DNA of 32,211 nucleotides from Candidatus Krumholzibacteriota bacterium (GCA_024275485.1 JAJRZA010000087.1:1-32211), one strand, 5' to 3'; shown: positions 1 to 7,391, counted from the first letter of the stretch. A program made the numbers and translations. The notes: a model not told the origin generated them from the sequence alone.

Positions 1-25
1 TAAACTCTCAGTAACTGCCACAGTT

Positions 26-71
26 ACTCCCTTTCGGCCGAGCCTCAAGCGGTTCACGAAAGGGAGTTTTT
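26..71 (+). terminator. Rho-independent-type terminator at the left edge
   Basis: The arms ACTCCCTTTCG (26-36) and CGAAAGGGAGT (57-67) are perfectly complementary over 11 bp, and the right arm runs into a T-tract (67-71). The 20-base loop is longer than usual for an intrinsic terminator. The T-tract lies on the plus side, so it would stop plus-strand transcription entering from outside the window. A second perfect hairpin (11-27) overlaps its left foot by two bases. It could also be the end of a palindromic mobile element rather than a gene terminator. Confidence 0.55.
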
Positions 72-104
72 CATTGCATCCCGGAATTGTCAAACTTTAC
101 GGGT

Positions 105-123
105 CCCCCGGCAGAGCCGGGGG
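105..123. repeat. Perfect palindrome, 8-bp arms, 3-base loop
   Basis: CCCCCGGC (105-112), loop AGA, GCCGGGGG (116-123). It is followed on the plus strand by GTTTC. It has the same architecture, perfect GC-rich arms around a three-base loop, as the palindromes inside the HNH gene about 1 kb away. GC-rich stem-loops of this form are common in REP-like elements; belonging to such an element is inference. Confidence 0.7.
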
Positions 124-207
124 GTTTCATGCATGGACTAATACCAACTTCTTTGGCAAGAGACGCCCCTGACAAACCTTCAATTTTATTTTCAGGCAGT
201 GCTTCCA

Positions 208-600
208 TTACTTTGGAATGGACCTCTTTCCGCCTAAGGCGACCCCTGGCAATGGGGCTTTATTTTTTGGGCCAGCCTCGTTTTTCCCAACATCCATGCC
301 GTTGGTTGAAGCCACCCGTGAGATCGCTTTGCCCAGATTCAAATGAGCCTTAAAAGTAGCTTTCCGCCGAGCCTGCTCAAGTTCCGCTTTGGCTGCTTCA
401 AGATGGATTTTCGTGCCAGGAGCTACTTCCACAAGCGTAGCATTCTGCAATCCTTCGATGTGCTTTTGAAGAATTCCAGGCGTTGCCTGGTCAATCACCT
501 GCAGAACAACTTCCCCAAGCGGATGCTTCTCCAACAGAACAATTATTTCATTTTCGGTAAGAACTTTGGACCCAACATCCTGATTATCCACTACTGCCAA
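208..600 (-). CDS. Hypothetical protein, 130 aa
   Basis: The frame is open for 130 codons and reads like a plausible soluble protein. The N-terminal third is rich in Leu/Ile/Glu, residues about 65-85 form a charged segment rich in Ala, Glu, Lys and Arg that could be helical, and the tail is rich in Gly, Lys and Pro. No family is recognised. The first available start is a TTG at 600 with only a weak GGGA upstream and an in-frame stop shortly before it, so the true N-terminus may be lost or elsewhere. It lies downstream of the HNH gene on the same strand, across a 233-bp gap that holds a weak hairpin. It may be a decayed or partial gene, or the partner of the HNH gene. The coding call is moderately supported. 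Confidence 0.45.
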   Translation of the reverse strand: MAVVDNQDVGSKVLTENEIIVLLEKHPLGEVVLQVIDQATPGILQKHIEGLQNATLVEVAPGTKIHLEAAKAELEQARRKATFKAHLNLGKAISRVASTNGMDVGKNEAGPKNKAPLPGVALGGKRSIPK

Positions 601-744
601 TCCCGGAATTCCATGCTATAGATTTTGCTTTTATGTGGGGGGCAATTCCTGGATTCTTCCCTGTTTGGACTGTTTAATCCTTCCCTGTCACTCGTTGACC
701 TCATCGAATTGGTTTAAATCAAATTTTTGAATTACAACATCAAA

Positions 745-770
745 GCGGTTGCCATCGGCAATGGAACCGC
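745..770 (-). terminator. Weak hairpin downstream of the HNH gene
   Basis: GCGGTT-g-CCAT (745-755) pairs with ATGG-AACCGC (761-770), leaving one bulged base and a 5-base loop. On the minus strand it lies about 63 bases after the HNH stop codon and is followed by a moderately T-rich stretch. It could end HNH transcription, but it has no proper uridine tract. Confidence 0.35.
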
Positions 771-833
771 CAGCAGGGAAGCCGGATCTTTATTCAAGGA
801 GATGGGGCCTCCCACTAGACTGATTGACCAAAC

Positions 834-1886
834 TTAGTTTGCAGGGTCTCGATTGGCGATCCTGAGGGCTTCTTCCACTTGATGCAGCCGCCGGTGGCAC
901 CGGCGGCAAAGGGTTACAATGTTTGCCAAATCGGTTTTGCCCCCCTGAGCTATGGGGATTCTATGGTGCATTTGCAGATTCAGAGTGTTTGGACAGCCTT
1001 CGGCTTGGCAGCGGTATTGATCGCGCTTTAGAACCATTCGCCGCAAACGAGGAGGGATTACACGCTTGCGGCGGGCTTCTGAATCTTCGATCAGGGCGTC
1101 GCAGCGGGCTGATTCAAGAAGCGCCTGCGGCGCTTGGAAGGTACCCCGATTGTTGGCCAAAGTGCCCCGCCCACAGTCGGGGCACTCCTGCAACACAATC
1201 AAATACCCAGGCCCATGTCTTCCCTCATTGTTCTTGGCTTCATTTCTGTTTTCACCATACGCCTCCAAGGCCTCCATCAAGAGTTCTTCCTTGGATCTAT
1301 TCTGAGCCGCCAGAATAGCCGCCCAGATAGAATATTGCTCTGGGGTTAGTTTGTAGCTTATGTAACAAGGTTCGTCCTCTGGACGAACCTCAGTCCTTTT
1401 AGCCATCGGCTTCGCCGATGGCGGTGGGTATGGGGGAGCCTTCGGCTCCGCCGAAGGCCTCTTCAACTCAACCGTACTTAACGATCTCGCTGTTTCAATG
1501 AGCTCGGCTTCGCTTAGCTCATCTGCCTGCCCAACAATTATCTCTGCCTTGCGCCAACTCAACGACCCCTCTTCGAGGGCTCGTTTCATTTGGGGCAGAT
1601 CTCCCAGTTTGGCGCCAATTTTCAAGAATGCCTTGCATTGAGATTCATTCAGGCCTCCGGCCTTACTTGCGTAGTGGCGGATGTTTTGGTAGCCCATAAG
1701 TCGATAGACTTTGAGGTCGTAGATCAACCGAAGGTAGTAAATTGTGCGAACCAAGTCCCGGCGAAGATTCGCTATGGAGTTGCGGAAATTGTTGTCCAAA
1801 GCCTTCGCCTGGGGCGAAGGCTGGGGTGTCGATTCTGATTGACAAACAGGGGCAAGGTGTCCGGGCGAGTTGGCATTTTTCGACAT
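834..1886 (-). CDS. HNH endonuclease-domain protein, 350 aa
   Basis: The C-terminal 50-60 residues carry a clear HNH nuclease module: a first CxxxxC pair, then HHRIPI with the His-His pair, an Asn-bearing LANIV segment, and CRRCH, a second zinc-binding pair (about residues 285-335). The N-terminal half is helical and charged, like the DUF222-style region that precedes HNH domains in many multicopy bacterial proteins. A Pro/Ala/Lys-rich linker (about 142-165) joins the two, and an ECPDCG motif near residue 235 may bind a second zinc. Such proteins are usually treated as homing or defence-associated nucleases; the target is unknown. The ATG at 1886 is preceded by AAAGG lying in the small hairpin 1888-1900. 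The gene is unusual for carrying several perfect palindromes in its reading frame, listed separately. It is a likely mobile or accessory gene. Confidence 0.85.
   Translation of the reverse strand: MSKNANSPGHLAPVCQSESTPQPSPQAKALDNNFRNSIANLRRDLVRTIYYLRLIYDLKVYRLMGYQNIRHYASKAGGLNESQCKAFLKIGAKLGDLPQMKRALEEGSLSWRKAEIIVGQADELSEAELIETARSLSTVELKRPSAEPKAPPYPPPSAKPMAKRTEVRPEDEPCYISYKLTPEQYSIWAAILAAQNRSKEELLMEALEAYGENRNEAKNNEGRHGPGYLIVLQECPDCGRGTLANNRGTFQAPQALLESARCDALIEDSEARRKRVIPPRLRRMVLKRDQYRCQAEGCPNTLNLQMHHRIPIAQGGKTDLANIVTLCRRCHRRLHQVEEALRIANRDPAN
887..907. repeat. Perfect palindrome in HNH zinc motif
   Basis: GCCGCCGGT (887-895), loop GGC, ACCGGCGGC (899-907). It encodes the CRRCHRR zinc-binding stretch, so part of its symmetry may simply follow from repeated Cys and Arg codons. 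Its codon phase differs from that of the five palindromes at 1119-1822. Confidence 0.7.
1119..1135. repeat. In-frame palindrome 1 of the HNH gene
   Basis: AAGCGCC (1119-1125), loop TGC, GGCGCTT (1129-1135), 7-bp perfect arms. In the coding frame it reads A-P-Q-A-L. The central loop base (1127) is a first codon position. Confidence 0.8.
1368..1390. repeat. In-frame palindrome 2 of the HNH gene
   Basis: AGGTTCGTCC (1368-1377), loop TCT, GGACGAACCT (1381-1390), 10-bp perfect arms. The coding strand reads E-V-R-P-E-D-E-P. The central loop base (1379) is a first codon position. Confidence 0.9.
1402..1422. repeat. In-frame palindrome 3 of the HNH gene
   Basis: GCCATCGGC (1402-1410), loop TTC, GCCGATGGC (1414-1422), 9-bp perfect arms. 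The coding strand reads P-S-A-K-P-M-A in the linker. The central loop base (1412) is a first codon position. Confidence 0.9.
1438..1458. repeat. In-frame palindrome 4 of the HNH gene
   Basis: GCCTTCGGC (1438-1446), loop TCC, GCCGAAGGC (1450-1458), 9-bp perfect arms. The coding strand reads P-S-A-E-P-K-A. Only 15 bases separate it from palindrome 3. The central loop base (1448) is a first codon position. Confidence 0.9.
1498..1522. repeat. Degenerate palindrome in the HNH gene
   Basis: ATGAGCTCGGC (1498-1508), loop TTC, GCTTAGCTCAT (1512-1522). Nine of 11 positions pair. The spacing and loop size match the perfect copies, but the codon phase is different, so it may be an eroded relative or a coincidence. 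Confidence 0.5.
1562..1584. repeat. Degenerate palindrome in the HNH gene
   Basis: ACGACCCCTC (1562-1571), loop TTC, GAGGGCTCGT (1575-1584). Nine of 10 positions pair. Same architecture as the perfect copies, different codon phase. Confidence 0.5.
1800..1822. repeat. In-frame palindrome 5 of the HNH gene
   Basis: AGCCTTCGCC (1800-1809), loop TGG, GGCGAAGGCT (1813-1822), 10-bp perfect arms. The coding strand reads P-S-P-Q-A-K-A near residue 25, close to the peptides of palindromes 3 and 4. The central loop base (1811) is a first codon position. Confidence 0.9.
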
Positions 1887-1988
1887 TGAGCCTTTGGCTC
1901 TTCCTGGGAGTTTTTACAATTAATACCACCCAGGGGGTCGATCAACCCCCGCAGTAGCACTATTCAACAAACCCGCCAAGCAAAGAGC

Positions 1989-2085
1989 GGGCCAGGCTTA
2001 CGGTGCACACGCTGAAGGGAACATACCGCTGCTACCTTCCAGTCCTGACGGAGTTAGTCTTTCACCGTCACACCGGGCCTGACCC
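1989..2085 (-). ncRNA. ffs: Signal recognition particle RNA (small bacterial 4.5S type)
   Basis: The minus strand carries the SRP domain IV signature GTCAGG, then GGAAGGTAGCAGC (about 2029-2049), including the GGAA apical loop and the asymmetric internal loop that bind the Ffh M domain. The ends pair as GGGTCAGGC (5', 2085-2077) with GCCTGGCCC (3', 1997-1989), giving about 97 nt, right for the small bacterial SRP RNA. The RNA acts with Ffh and FtsY to send inner-membrane and some exported proteins to the translocon. A TATAGA-like -10 lies directly upstream (2087-2092) with no clear -35. It follows three tRNA genes on the same strand, an arrangement seen in other bacteria. The exact ends are estimates. 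Confidence 0.93.
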
Positions 2086-2139
2086 ATCTATATCAATTTA
2101 ATTCAAATCCAAAAACATGCATTTCAGAATTATTTAGCA

Positions 2140-2215
2140 TGGTGGAGATGAGCGGGATCGAACCGCTGACCTCTTCGTTGCGAACGAAGCGCTCTCCCAA
2201 CTGAGCTACACCCCC
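2140..2215 (-). tRNA. tRNA-Ala (anticodon CGC)
   Basis: This 76-nt cloverleaf has the 7-bp acceptor GGGGGTG/CATCTCC with G-T wobbles, anticodon stem CTTCG/CGAAG around loop TTCGCAA, T-loop GTTCGAT and an encoded CCA. It reads the GCG codon. Confidence 0.95.
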
Positions 2216-2227
2216 ACATGATCAAAC

Positions 2228-2318
2228 TGGCGGAGAGGCAGGGATTCGAACCCTGGGAACATCGAAGATGCTCAACGGTTTTCGAGACCGCCCCGTTCAA
2301 CCACTCCGGCACCTCTCC
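2228..2318 (-). tRNA. tRNA-Ser (anticodon CGA)
   Basis: This 91-nt class II tRNA has a long variable arm. The acceptor is GGAGAGG/CCTCTCC with discriminator G and encoded CCA, the anticodon loop is CTCGAAA, and the T-arm is CAGGG/CCCTG. It reads TCG. Confidence 0.95.
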
Positions 2319-2369
2319 ACCAAATGAGGAAATCCACAAACCCGGAATGGGAAAAAAATTTAGTTGCAG

Positions 2370-2457
<88 letters not shown>

Positions 2458-2499
2458 GCGAGCAAGTGGCGAGCAATATAGCACCCGTTTTCCGGAAAA

Positions 2500-2991
2500 T
2501 CAACAAGCTGGGCACTCATCGTTTTTCCGGAAAAACTCCTTGAGAAGAGCACTGCACTCCTCGGCCAATATACCCCCAACAATTTCCACCCCATGATTAT
2601 AGGGATTGCCTTCCAAAAGCCGCCCGGTGGAGGCAACTGCTCCGGCCCTGGGATCAGCGGCCCCGAATACAACCCGGCCAACCCGGCCCAACAGCATGGC
2701 ACCGGTGCACATGGTGCAGGGTTCCAGGGTCACGTAGAGGGTGCAATCATCCAGTCGCCAGTTCTCCCCCTGGCCACCGGCGGCACCAATGGCCAGAATT
2801 TCGGCGTGGGCGGTGGGATCTCTCAGCAGTTCCACCTGGTTGTGCCCCCGGCCGATGATTCTGTCCCCACGGACAACCACCGCACCCACAGGCACCTCGT
2901 CTTTGTCAGCTGCCATTTCCGCTTCAGTGATGGCCTCACGCAACCATCGTTCATGGCTGCGAAAATCGGCAAAAAGATTCGACTCGGTCAT
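2500..2991 (-). CDS. tadA: tRNA-specific adenosine deaminase TadA
   Basis: This 163-residue protein belongs to the cytidine-deaminase fold. It has the zinc and catalytic HAE motif (in THAHAE context: PTAHAE) and the paired cysteines PCTMC followed by GAML, the arrangement of TadA. The enzyme converts A34 to inosine in tRNA-Arg(ACG), a substrate encoded in this window at 7392-7468. The open frame extends upstream to 3036, but the ATG at 2991 has a strong GGAGAGG six bases upstream and overlaps the TGA of the preceding gene as ATGA, so 2991 is the likely start and translation is probably coupled. The 163-residue length is normal for the family. tRNA-Ser(GGA) follows directly on the same strand. 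Confidence 0.95.
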   Translation of the reverse strand: MTESNLFADFRSHERWLREAITEAEMAADKDEVPVGAVVVRGDRIIGRGHNQVELLRDPTAHAEILAIGAAGGQGENWRLDDCTLYVTLEPCTMCTGAMLLGRVGRVVFGAADPRAGAVASTGRLLEGNPYNHGVEIVGGILAEECSALLKEFFRKNDECPAC

Positions 2992-5216
2992 CGAACCTCT
3001 CCTTCGGCCACGGCCACATTCCCGGACAGGTCCCACACCTCAACCCGCAAACGCCAAGGCGCATCGCCTGGGTCCCTGCCCTTGACGGGCCAGGAAACCT
3101 CGGTGTCGAATTCCTCTTTCAGGCTGTCACAAATTCGATCCACCGGATCCAGACGCTGCACCTGTCCATCAGGCAGTCGCAAAATTGCCTGCCCCAGTTT
3201 GCTCGATTTATCCCGGACTTCAAAAACCAGTCGCAGCCCACCGGGAACTTCGCGCACGCGAAAGCCGGAAATTTCAGGAGCGGTGTTGTCCACCATGAGC
3301 GGGCCGGATTCTTTTTGGCTGCTCAATGCCAGGCCGCCCGGGTTGTCGAGATGATCGCTGGCCGTCAGGCGAAGATCGTACTGGCCATCCGGAACATCAC
3401 TGGTGTCCCAGCTACCCAGTTGTTCCCCGGTTTCAGCCAGGATCGTGCGCCAGGTTCTGTCCCCTTCACGGCGATATTCCAGCCGATAAACCAGGCGATC
3501 GGAGTTGGGGTCCCGACCCTGCCAGGTCATCACCCGCACGGGTCGGGTATAGGCTGCCCGGGTTGGACCGGCCTTCCGGCCGGCAGCCGATTTCCGGCCG
3601 AATTCAACCCGCAGACCACTGGTAAATTCCTGGGTGATATTATCGTTTGATCCTAACAATCCGCCATGGCTGATATCGCTCAGATTTTCCACGGTAAATG
3701 CCCTAATAACCGGTTGTGCATTGTCCTGCCAGGCGCTGACAGAGACCGAAGTGATGGCCCAATGCTCCTGGGTTCCGGCTTTCCTCCGGGGCAATTCCAC
3801 CCGCCACTGCAGAAAGCGGCAGGCTGGAAGATCCAATTCGTGATCATTGGCGGTCCAGGAAGCACTCCAGGGGGTCCAGCTCTCATCCGGAACAGATCGG
3901 TTTCCGCCCCGAACTGACCATCGCGTCTTGCCCGGTCCGGTTGTGGCTGTCCAACTGAGGCGCCCCCAACTGACGGATCGTCCCGCATCCAACGCAGGAC
4001 TCAGGGCCTGCAACGCACCATCGCCTTGAGCGCCCAGTCGCTGAACGCCACCGGGATGGGCTTGCCCCACCAGCAATTCACGGCCGCCGTCTTTCGGATC
4101 CAACAAATTAAGATCAAGGACATCTCCACCCGACCATCCGGCCATGGGATGATGGCCCGCAGGTGGAATCAGGCGGTGAACCACGGATTGTCCGCCTTCA
4201 GCGGACAAGGGACCACCACCCAGCCATCCCCACTGTTCACTCCAGGCCACGATCATGAGGTCCAGATTGCCGGTCCACCAGGTGGAGTATTGGTTGCCCT
4301 CTTCCAAACGGAACAGAGCGGCCTTATCAACTTCCGGCTCCATGGGTTCACCAAAAATCGAAATTAGCGAGGGAGAAACCGTGGGCATATGGTTGAGTTT
4401 CACATCCTGGCCTGCAGGCCCGCCGACATCACTGTCCAAGGCCAGGAAAAACACCCTGTCTTCATTGCCGCGGATAAACTGACGCACTTCGTCCTGGCGT
4501 GTTTCACAAATCAACCAGGGGGACGCGGGTAGGTCCACATCAACACGATAGACCAGACCTGGACCTTGGGTTGCAGCCAGAAGGGAGCCGTCGGTGTCCA
4601 GCATCACATCCAGGGTGTTCTCGGCCGGAAAGGTGACCCGTTCCTGGAGCCCCTGACCATCGGTGTAGCTGTAGATGGCAGCGGGACTGCCCACGGCCAA
4701 CCAAATAGTTTCACTGTTGGCAGAAACTGCCATGCCCCAGATGTACCCACCGGTGACCTGGCCCAGCAGGGTGCTTTCACCCTCCGCATTGACGCGGTAC
4801 AGGTACCCATCAGGACCGCAACCAGCCAACAATCCGCCATTGGACAAGGCAATCAGACTGAAAACCTCGGCACCTTCAAGAGTGGTGAAAACCCGGGTCT
4901 GGCCTTTCTTGTCAGTATGGAAAATCTCTCCGCCATGGCCCGTACCGGTAAAGAATCCACCTCTGGAATCTGGGACCACCCGCCAGCAGACCTCCGGACC
5001 AACCGGTCCCACCTCGGTAGCTTGCAGGCCGGGCACCAGTGAACCGCGATCATCCAGGGCCAGGCCCTGAAGCACCATCTCAGTGAATTGACGCCCTGAA
5101 GGCCAATCCCAGAAAATCTGGCCGGCAGCCAAGACACTGGCCGGCAGCACAATCATCACCACAAGGGGAGCCAGGAGACGGGGTGCAGAAATTAGATCAG
5201 CGAAAAATTTCATCAT
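2988..5216 (-). CDS. Secreted beta-propeller protein with C-terminal Ig-like region, 742 aa
   Basis: The N-terminus has a basic start, a hydrophobic core (about residues 14-28) and a small-residue cleavage region, so export is expected. Residues about 60-400 contain repeated short blocks such as GGLLAGCGPDGYLYRV and GSLLAATQGPGLVYRV, the look of an SMP-30/NHL-like or two-component-regulator-type propeller. The C-terminal 150 residues contain YRLEYRREGDRTW and D-x-P-D-G-x-Y followed by DNTAPEI, typical of FN3 or Ig-like modules in secreted proteins. No catalytic motif is recognised. The start ATG overlaps the stop of the S55 peptidase gene (ATGA), and its own stop overlaps the start of tadA the same way, so all three are probably one message. 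It may work with the S55 protein outside the cytoplasm; its role is unknown. Confidence 0.8.
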   Translation of the reverse strand: MMKFFADLISAPRLLAPLVVMIVLPASVLAAGQIFWDWPSGRQFTEMVLQGLALDDRGSLVPGLQATEVGPVGPEVCWRVVPDSRGGFFTGTGHGGEIFHTDKKGQTRVFTTLEGAEVFSLIALSNGGLLAGCGPDGYLYRVNAEGESTLLGQVTGGYIWGMAVSANSETIWLAVGSPAAIYSYTDGQGLQERVTFPAENTLDVMLDTDGSLLAATQGPGLVYRVDVDLPASPWLICETRQDEVRQFIRGNEDRVFFLALDSDVGGPAGQDVKLNHMPTVSPSLISIFGEPMEPEVDKAALFRLEEGNQYSTWWTGNLDLMIVAWSEQWGWLGGGPLSAEGGQSVVHRLIPPAGHHPMAGWSGGDVLDLNLLDPKDGGRELLVGQAHPGGVQRLGAQGDGALQALSPALDAGRSVSWGRLSWTATTGPGKTRWSVRGGNRSVPDESWTPWSASWTANDHELDLPACRFLQWRVELPRRKAGTQEHWAITSVSVSAWQDNAQPVIRAFTVENLSDISHGGLLGSNDNITQEFTSGLRVEFGRKSAAGRKAGPTRAAYTRPVRVMTWQGRDPNSDRLVYRLEYRREGDRTWRTILAETGEQLGSWDTSDVPDGQYDLRLTASDHLDNPGGLALSSQKESGPLMVDNTAPEISGFRVREVPGGLRLVFEVRDKSSKLGQAILRLPDGQVQRLDPVDRICDSLKEEFDTEVSWPVKGRDPGDAPWRLRVEVWDLSGNVAVAEGEVR

Positions 5217-7126
5217 GGGCGCCTTTCCTCCCTGATCGGCGTAGAGGCGGGCATCACCCGCAGTTTGCGAACCGCGTGACCACTGAGGGCAAACGGCATA
5301 TTATGTGAATGCCTGGCCACAAAATCGGCCATGGTCGACTTGATCTGCATGTTTCCCTGTTTCAAGAGCCCGGAGACGCTGCCAGGAAGATGACTCATCT
5401 CCTGATCGGCCAGCATGAGCCCTTTTCCGGGAGCCATCAAGGCAACCACCAACTCGTCAGAAGCACGATCCAGGCGCAATATTTCCAGGGCTCCATCAAG
5501 ACTTGTCACCCGGAACCGTCCTGCCGCACGTTGAGTTTCAAGTGCAAAGAACTCAGATGCGCTGGCCACCACCAATCGGTAAGGACCAGGCTGCAGGTTA
5601 GCCGGCAGAGGCAGTTCAACTTCCACCATGAGCTTTTCGCCCCGGCGGGGTGAAATTTCAATCTGAACTTTCAGGGGTCCGGTACCAGCCACAAGATTGC
5701 GGGGACTATCCAGTCCGGTAATCCGGGCGGTGGCTTGAGGTCTTGACAATTCAATCTTTGCCTGTACCGACTTCAGTTCCAGCTTTTGAAAGGGATTGTC
5801 CAGGAGCAGGGAAAATGGAGCCATCCAGTCGCCGGCCAGGGCCATGGCACCGCCGGGTCCGGTGGCCATCCCCCGAATAACCAGAGGGGTTTCGGCCAAG
5901 GCATGGGAACCTTCCCAATAGCTGGTCAACTCATAGGACACATTCTGACTGCTCGCGTCGTCACCCTCGGCCAGGATGGAGTTGTAGAGCGTCCAAAAGA
6001 CGAGGCTGGGTGTCAGCAGGGGATCATCCACCACCTGGAATTGGTACTTTCGGGGACGTGCTTCCTGACCGGTTCCGGCTTCGGTCAGATTGACCTCGAC
6101 TGTTACGGGAACCATTTGCGGCGCAGGCCCCAGCTTCCCGGCCAGACCAGCCCTTTGGTCATGATGCACTGATCCCACAATGTTTCCCACCGAACCCATT
6201 TTGAAGGACATCTCCCGGCTGGGAAACACCGTCAGAATTTCTGCAGTGGCCAAGGGAAGATTCACCGGCCCACGTTGCATGAAAGGATGCCCCATAATCA
6301 GCACATCATCACCCTGAGTCCAAGTGACGGTGCCGGTCACCCCAAGCATTGCATCGCCGGTAACCAAGGGGACGGCGCAGGCTGCGCCCGGCACCAGGGC
6401 GGACGGGCCTTCGGGGGCCAAATTCCCGGCAGCCGACACTCCCCCAACCGGATTGAAGAACCAATGATCGGCAGTAGGCATCTCCAGTCCCCTGTCCAAG
6501 GTAGCAGCCTGCAACAGGTCCAGGACCAGATGCTCTGGGGAGGGCCAGGATCCGGCCCCGAAGGATGTGTTCTGGAAATCCCCGATCCCTTCAGGAAAAC
6601 CATCCAGCACAGCGCCGGCCAGATGGCTGTTTGTTGAATGTCCCTGCAGGAGGGAATGCATGTTCTGGGATCCTTTCCGGCCAATATCTCCGGCCTGGCC
6701 AGACATTCCAACAGAAATCGCATTGCCCTCAGGATTCACCGGCAACCCCAGAATATCCCGGGCCGGTGTCACCCCGGCAATGGGCCGCAAAGCTCCGGAC
6801 CATCCAAACGCCAATGCTCCGGCAAAACGGCCATCAATGTAGATGGGACTGCCGCTCATGCCCTGGGCAATGCTGGTCTGCTCCAGACCATGGCCAGACA
6901 GCTCAATAATGATGAGGCTGCCGTCGACACGACTTTTTTTCTGCACACCAATGACCTCAACGGCGAATGTATCGATGCGAACACCCTCGAAAACCGTCAG
7001 GCCGTAGCCCTTCATGCCCCGGTTGATTTCCGCCAAAGGAATAAAATCAGCCGCGAGGTTTACCGACGGCACAATGAGCAGCAAAACAACCAACCAGCAT
7101 CTTGAAGATGGTTTGAAAATGATCAC
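5213..7126 (-). CDS. SpoIVB peptidase S55-domain exported protein, about 637 aa
   Basis: A signal peptide (hydrophobic core LVVLLLIVPSV, then NLAAD) precedes the motif RGMKGYGLTVFEG and the S55 signature GMSGSPIY (about residues 89-96), which matches the nucleophile motif of the sporulation protease SpoIVB. A GHPF motif (His about 280) followed by QRGP probably supplies the catalytic histidine. In SpoIVB the histidine segment comes before the serine segment; here the order is reversed. The C-terminal half is beta-rich and unassigned. The GTG at 7126 follows AAAGGA at good spacing and gives a compact signal peptide; an ATG at 7165 in the same frame lacks a ribosome site. The organism need not sporulate, as such proteins occur in non-sporulating phyla. 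The stop overlaps the start of the propeller gene. Confidence 0.8.
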   Translation of the reverse strand: MIIFKPSSRCWLVVLLLIVPSVNLAADFIPLAEINRGMKGYGLTVFEGVRIDTFAVEVIGVQKKSRVDGSLIIIELSGHGLEQTSIAQGMSGSPIYIDGRFAGALAFGWSGALRPIAGVTPARDILGLPVNPEGNAISVGMSGQAGDIGRKGSQNMHSLLQGHSTNSHLAGAVLDGFPEGIGDFQNTSFGAGSWPSPEHLVLDLLQAATLDRGLEMPTADHWFFNPVGGVSAAGNLAPEGPSALVPGAACAVPLVTGDAMLGVTGTVTWTQGDDVLIMGHPFMQRGPVNLPLATAEILTVFPSREMSFKMGSVGNIVGSVHHDQRAGLAGKLGPAPQMVPVTVEVNLTEAGTGQEARPRKYQFQVVDDPLLTPSLVFWTLYNSILAEGDDASSQNVSYELTSYWEGSHALAETPLVIRGMATGPGGAMALAGDWMAPFSLLLDNPFQKLELKSVQAKIELSRPQATARITGLDSPRNLVAGTGPLKVQIEISPRRGEKLMVEVELPLPANLQPGPYRLVVASASEFFALETQRAAGRFRVTSLDGALEILRLDRASDELVVALMAPGKGLMLADQEMSHLPGSVSGLLKQGNMQIKSTMADFVARHSHNMPFALSGHAVRKLRVMPASTPIREERRP

Positions 7127-7360
7127 CACTGTCCTTTCCCGAACCGACCAGCGCCGGAACAGCATTCAAAACACCAAAACTTCCTAAATAATAGGGGTTT
7201 TCCGTAAACTAGCCTGGATTACCTTGATTTAAAGGCAAGAAATGGACCCGAATAGAATTCCACCATCAATCATTTCAGACACTTGAAAAGCAGTAAGGTT
7301 CCGAATGACTGCCGGCAAACCGCCCACAGACCTTCACCGGTCACCTGGAAACCACAGAAA

Positions 7361-7385
7361 AAGCCCCGCCAAAATGGCGGGGCTT
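7361..7385 (-). terminator. Strong terminator after the tRNA-Ser/Ser/Arg cluster
   Basis: AAGCCCCGCC (7361-7370) and GGCGGGGCTT (7376-7385) pair perfectly over 10 bp with a 5-base loop. On the minus strand the stem runs into TTTTTC. It sits 7 bases past the encoded CCA of tRNA-Arg and so ends the long minus-strand operon. The plus side is flanked by A-runs, so activity is one-directional. Confidence 0.92.
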
Positions 7386-7391
7386 AAAAAG

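Noticed and set aside
887-907. A sixth in-frame palindrome of the HNH gene series
   Set aside because: It is perfect, but it encodes the conserved CRRCHRR zinc motif and is in a different codon phase, so it is better explained by repeated Cys and Arg codons.
1161-1186. AGTGCCCCG/CGGGGCACT hairpin in the HNH gene
   Set aside because: It has an 8-base loop, unlike the three-base loops of the series, and encodes an ECPDCG metal motif whose symmetry may be a codon effect.
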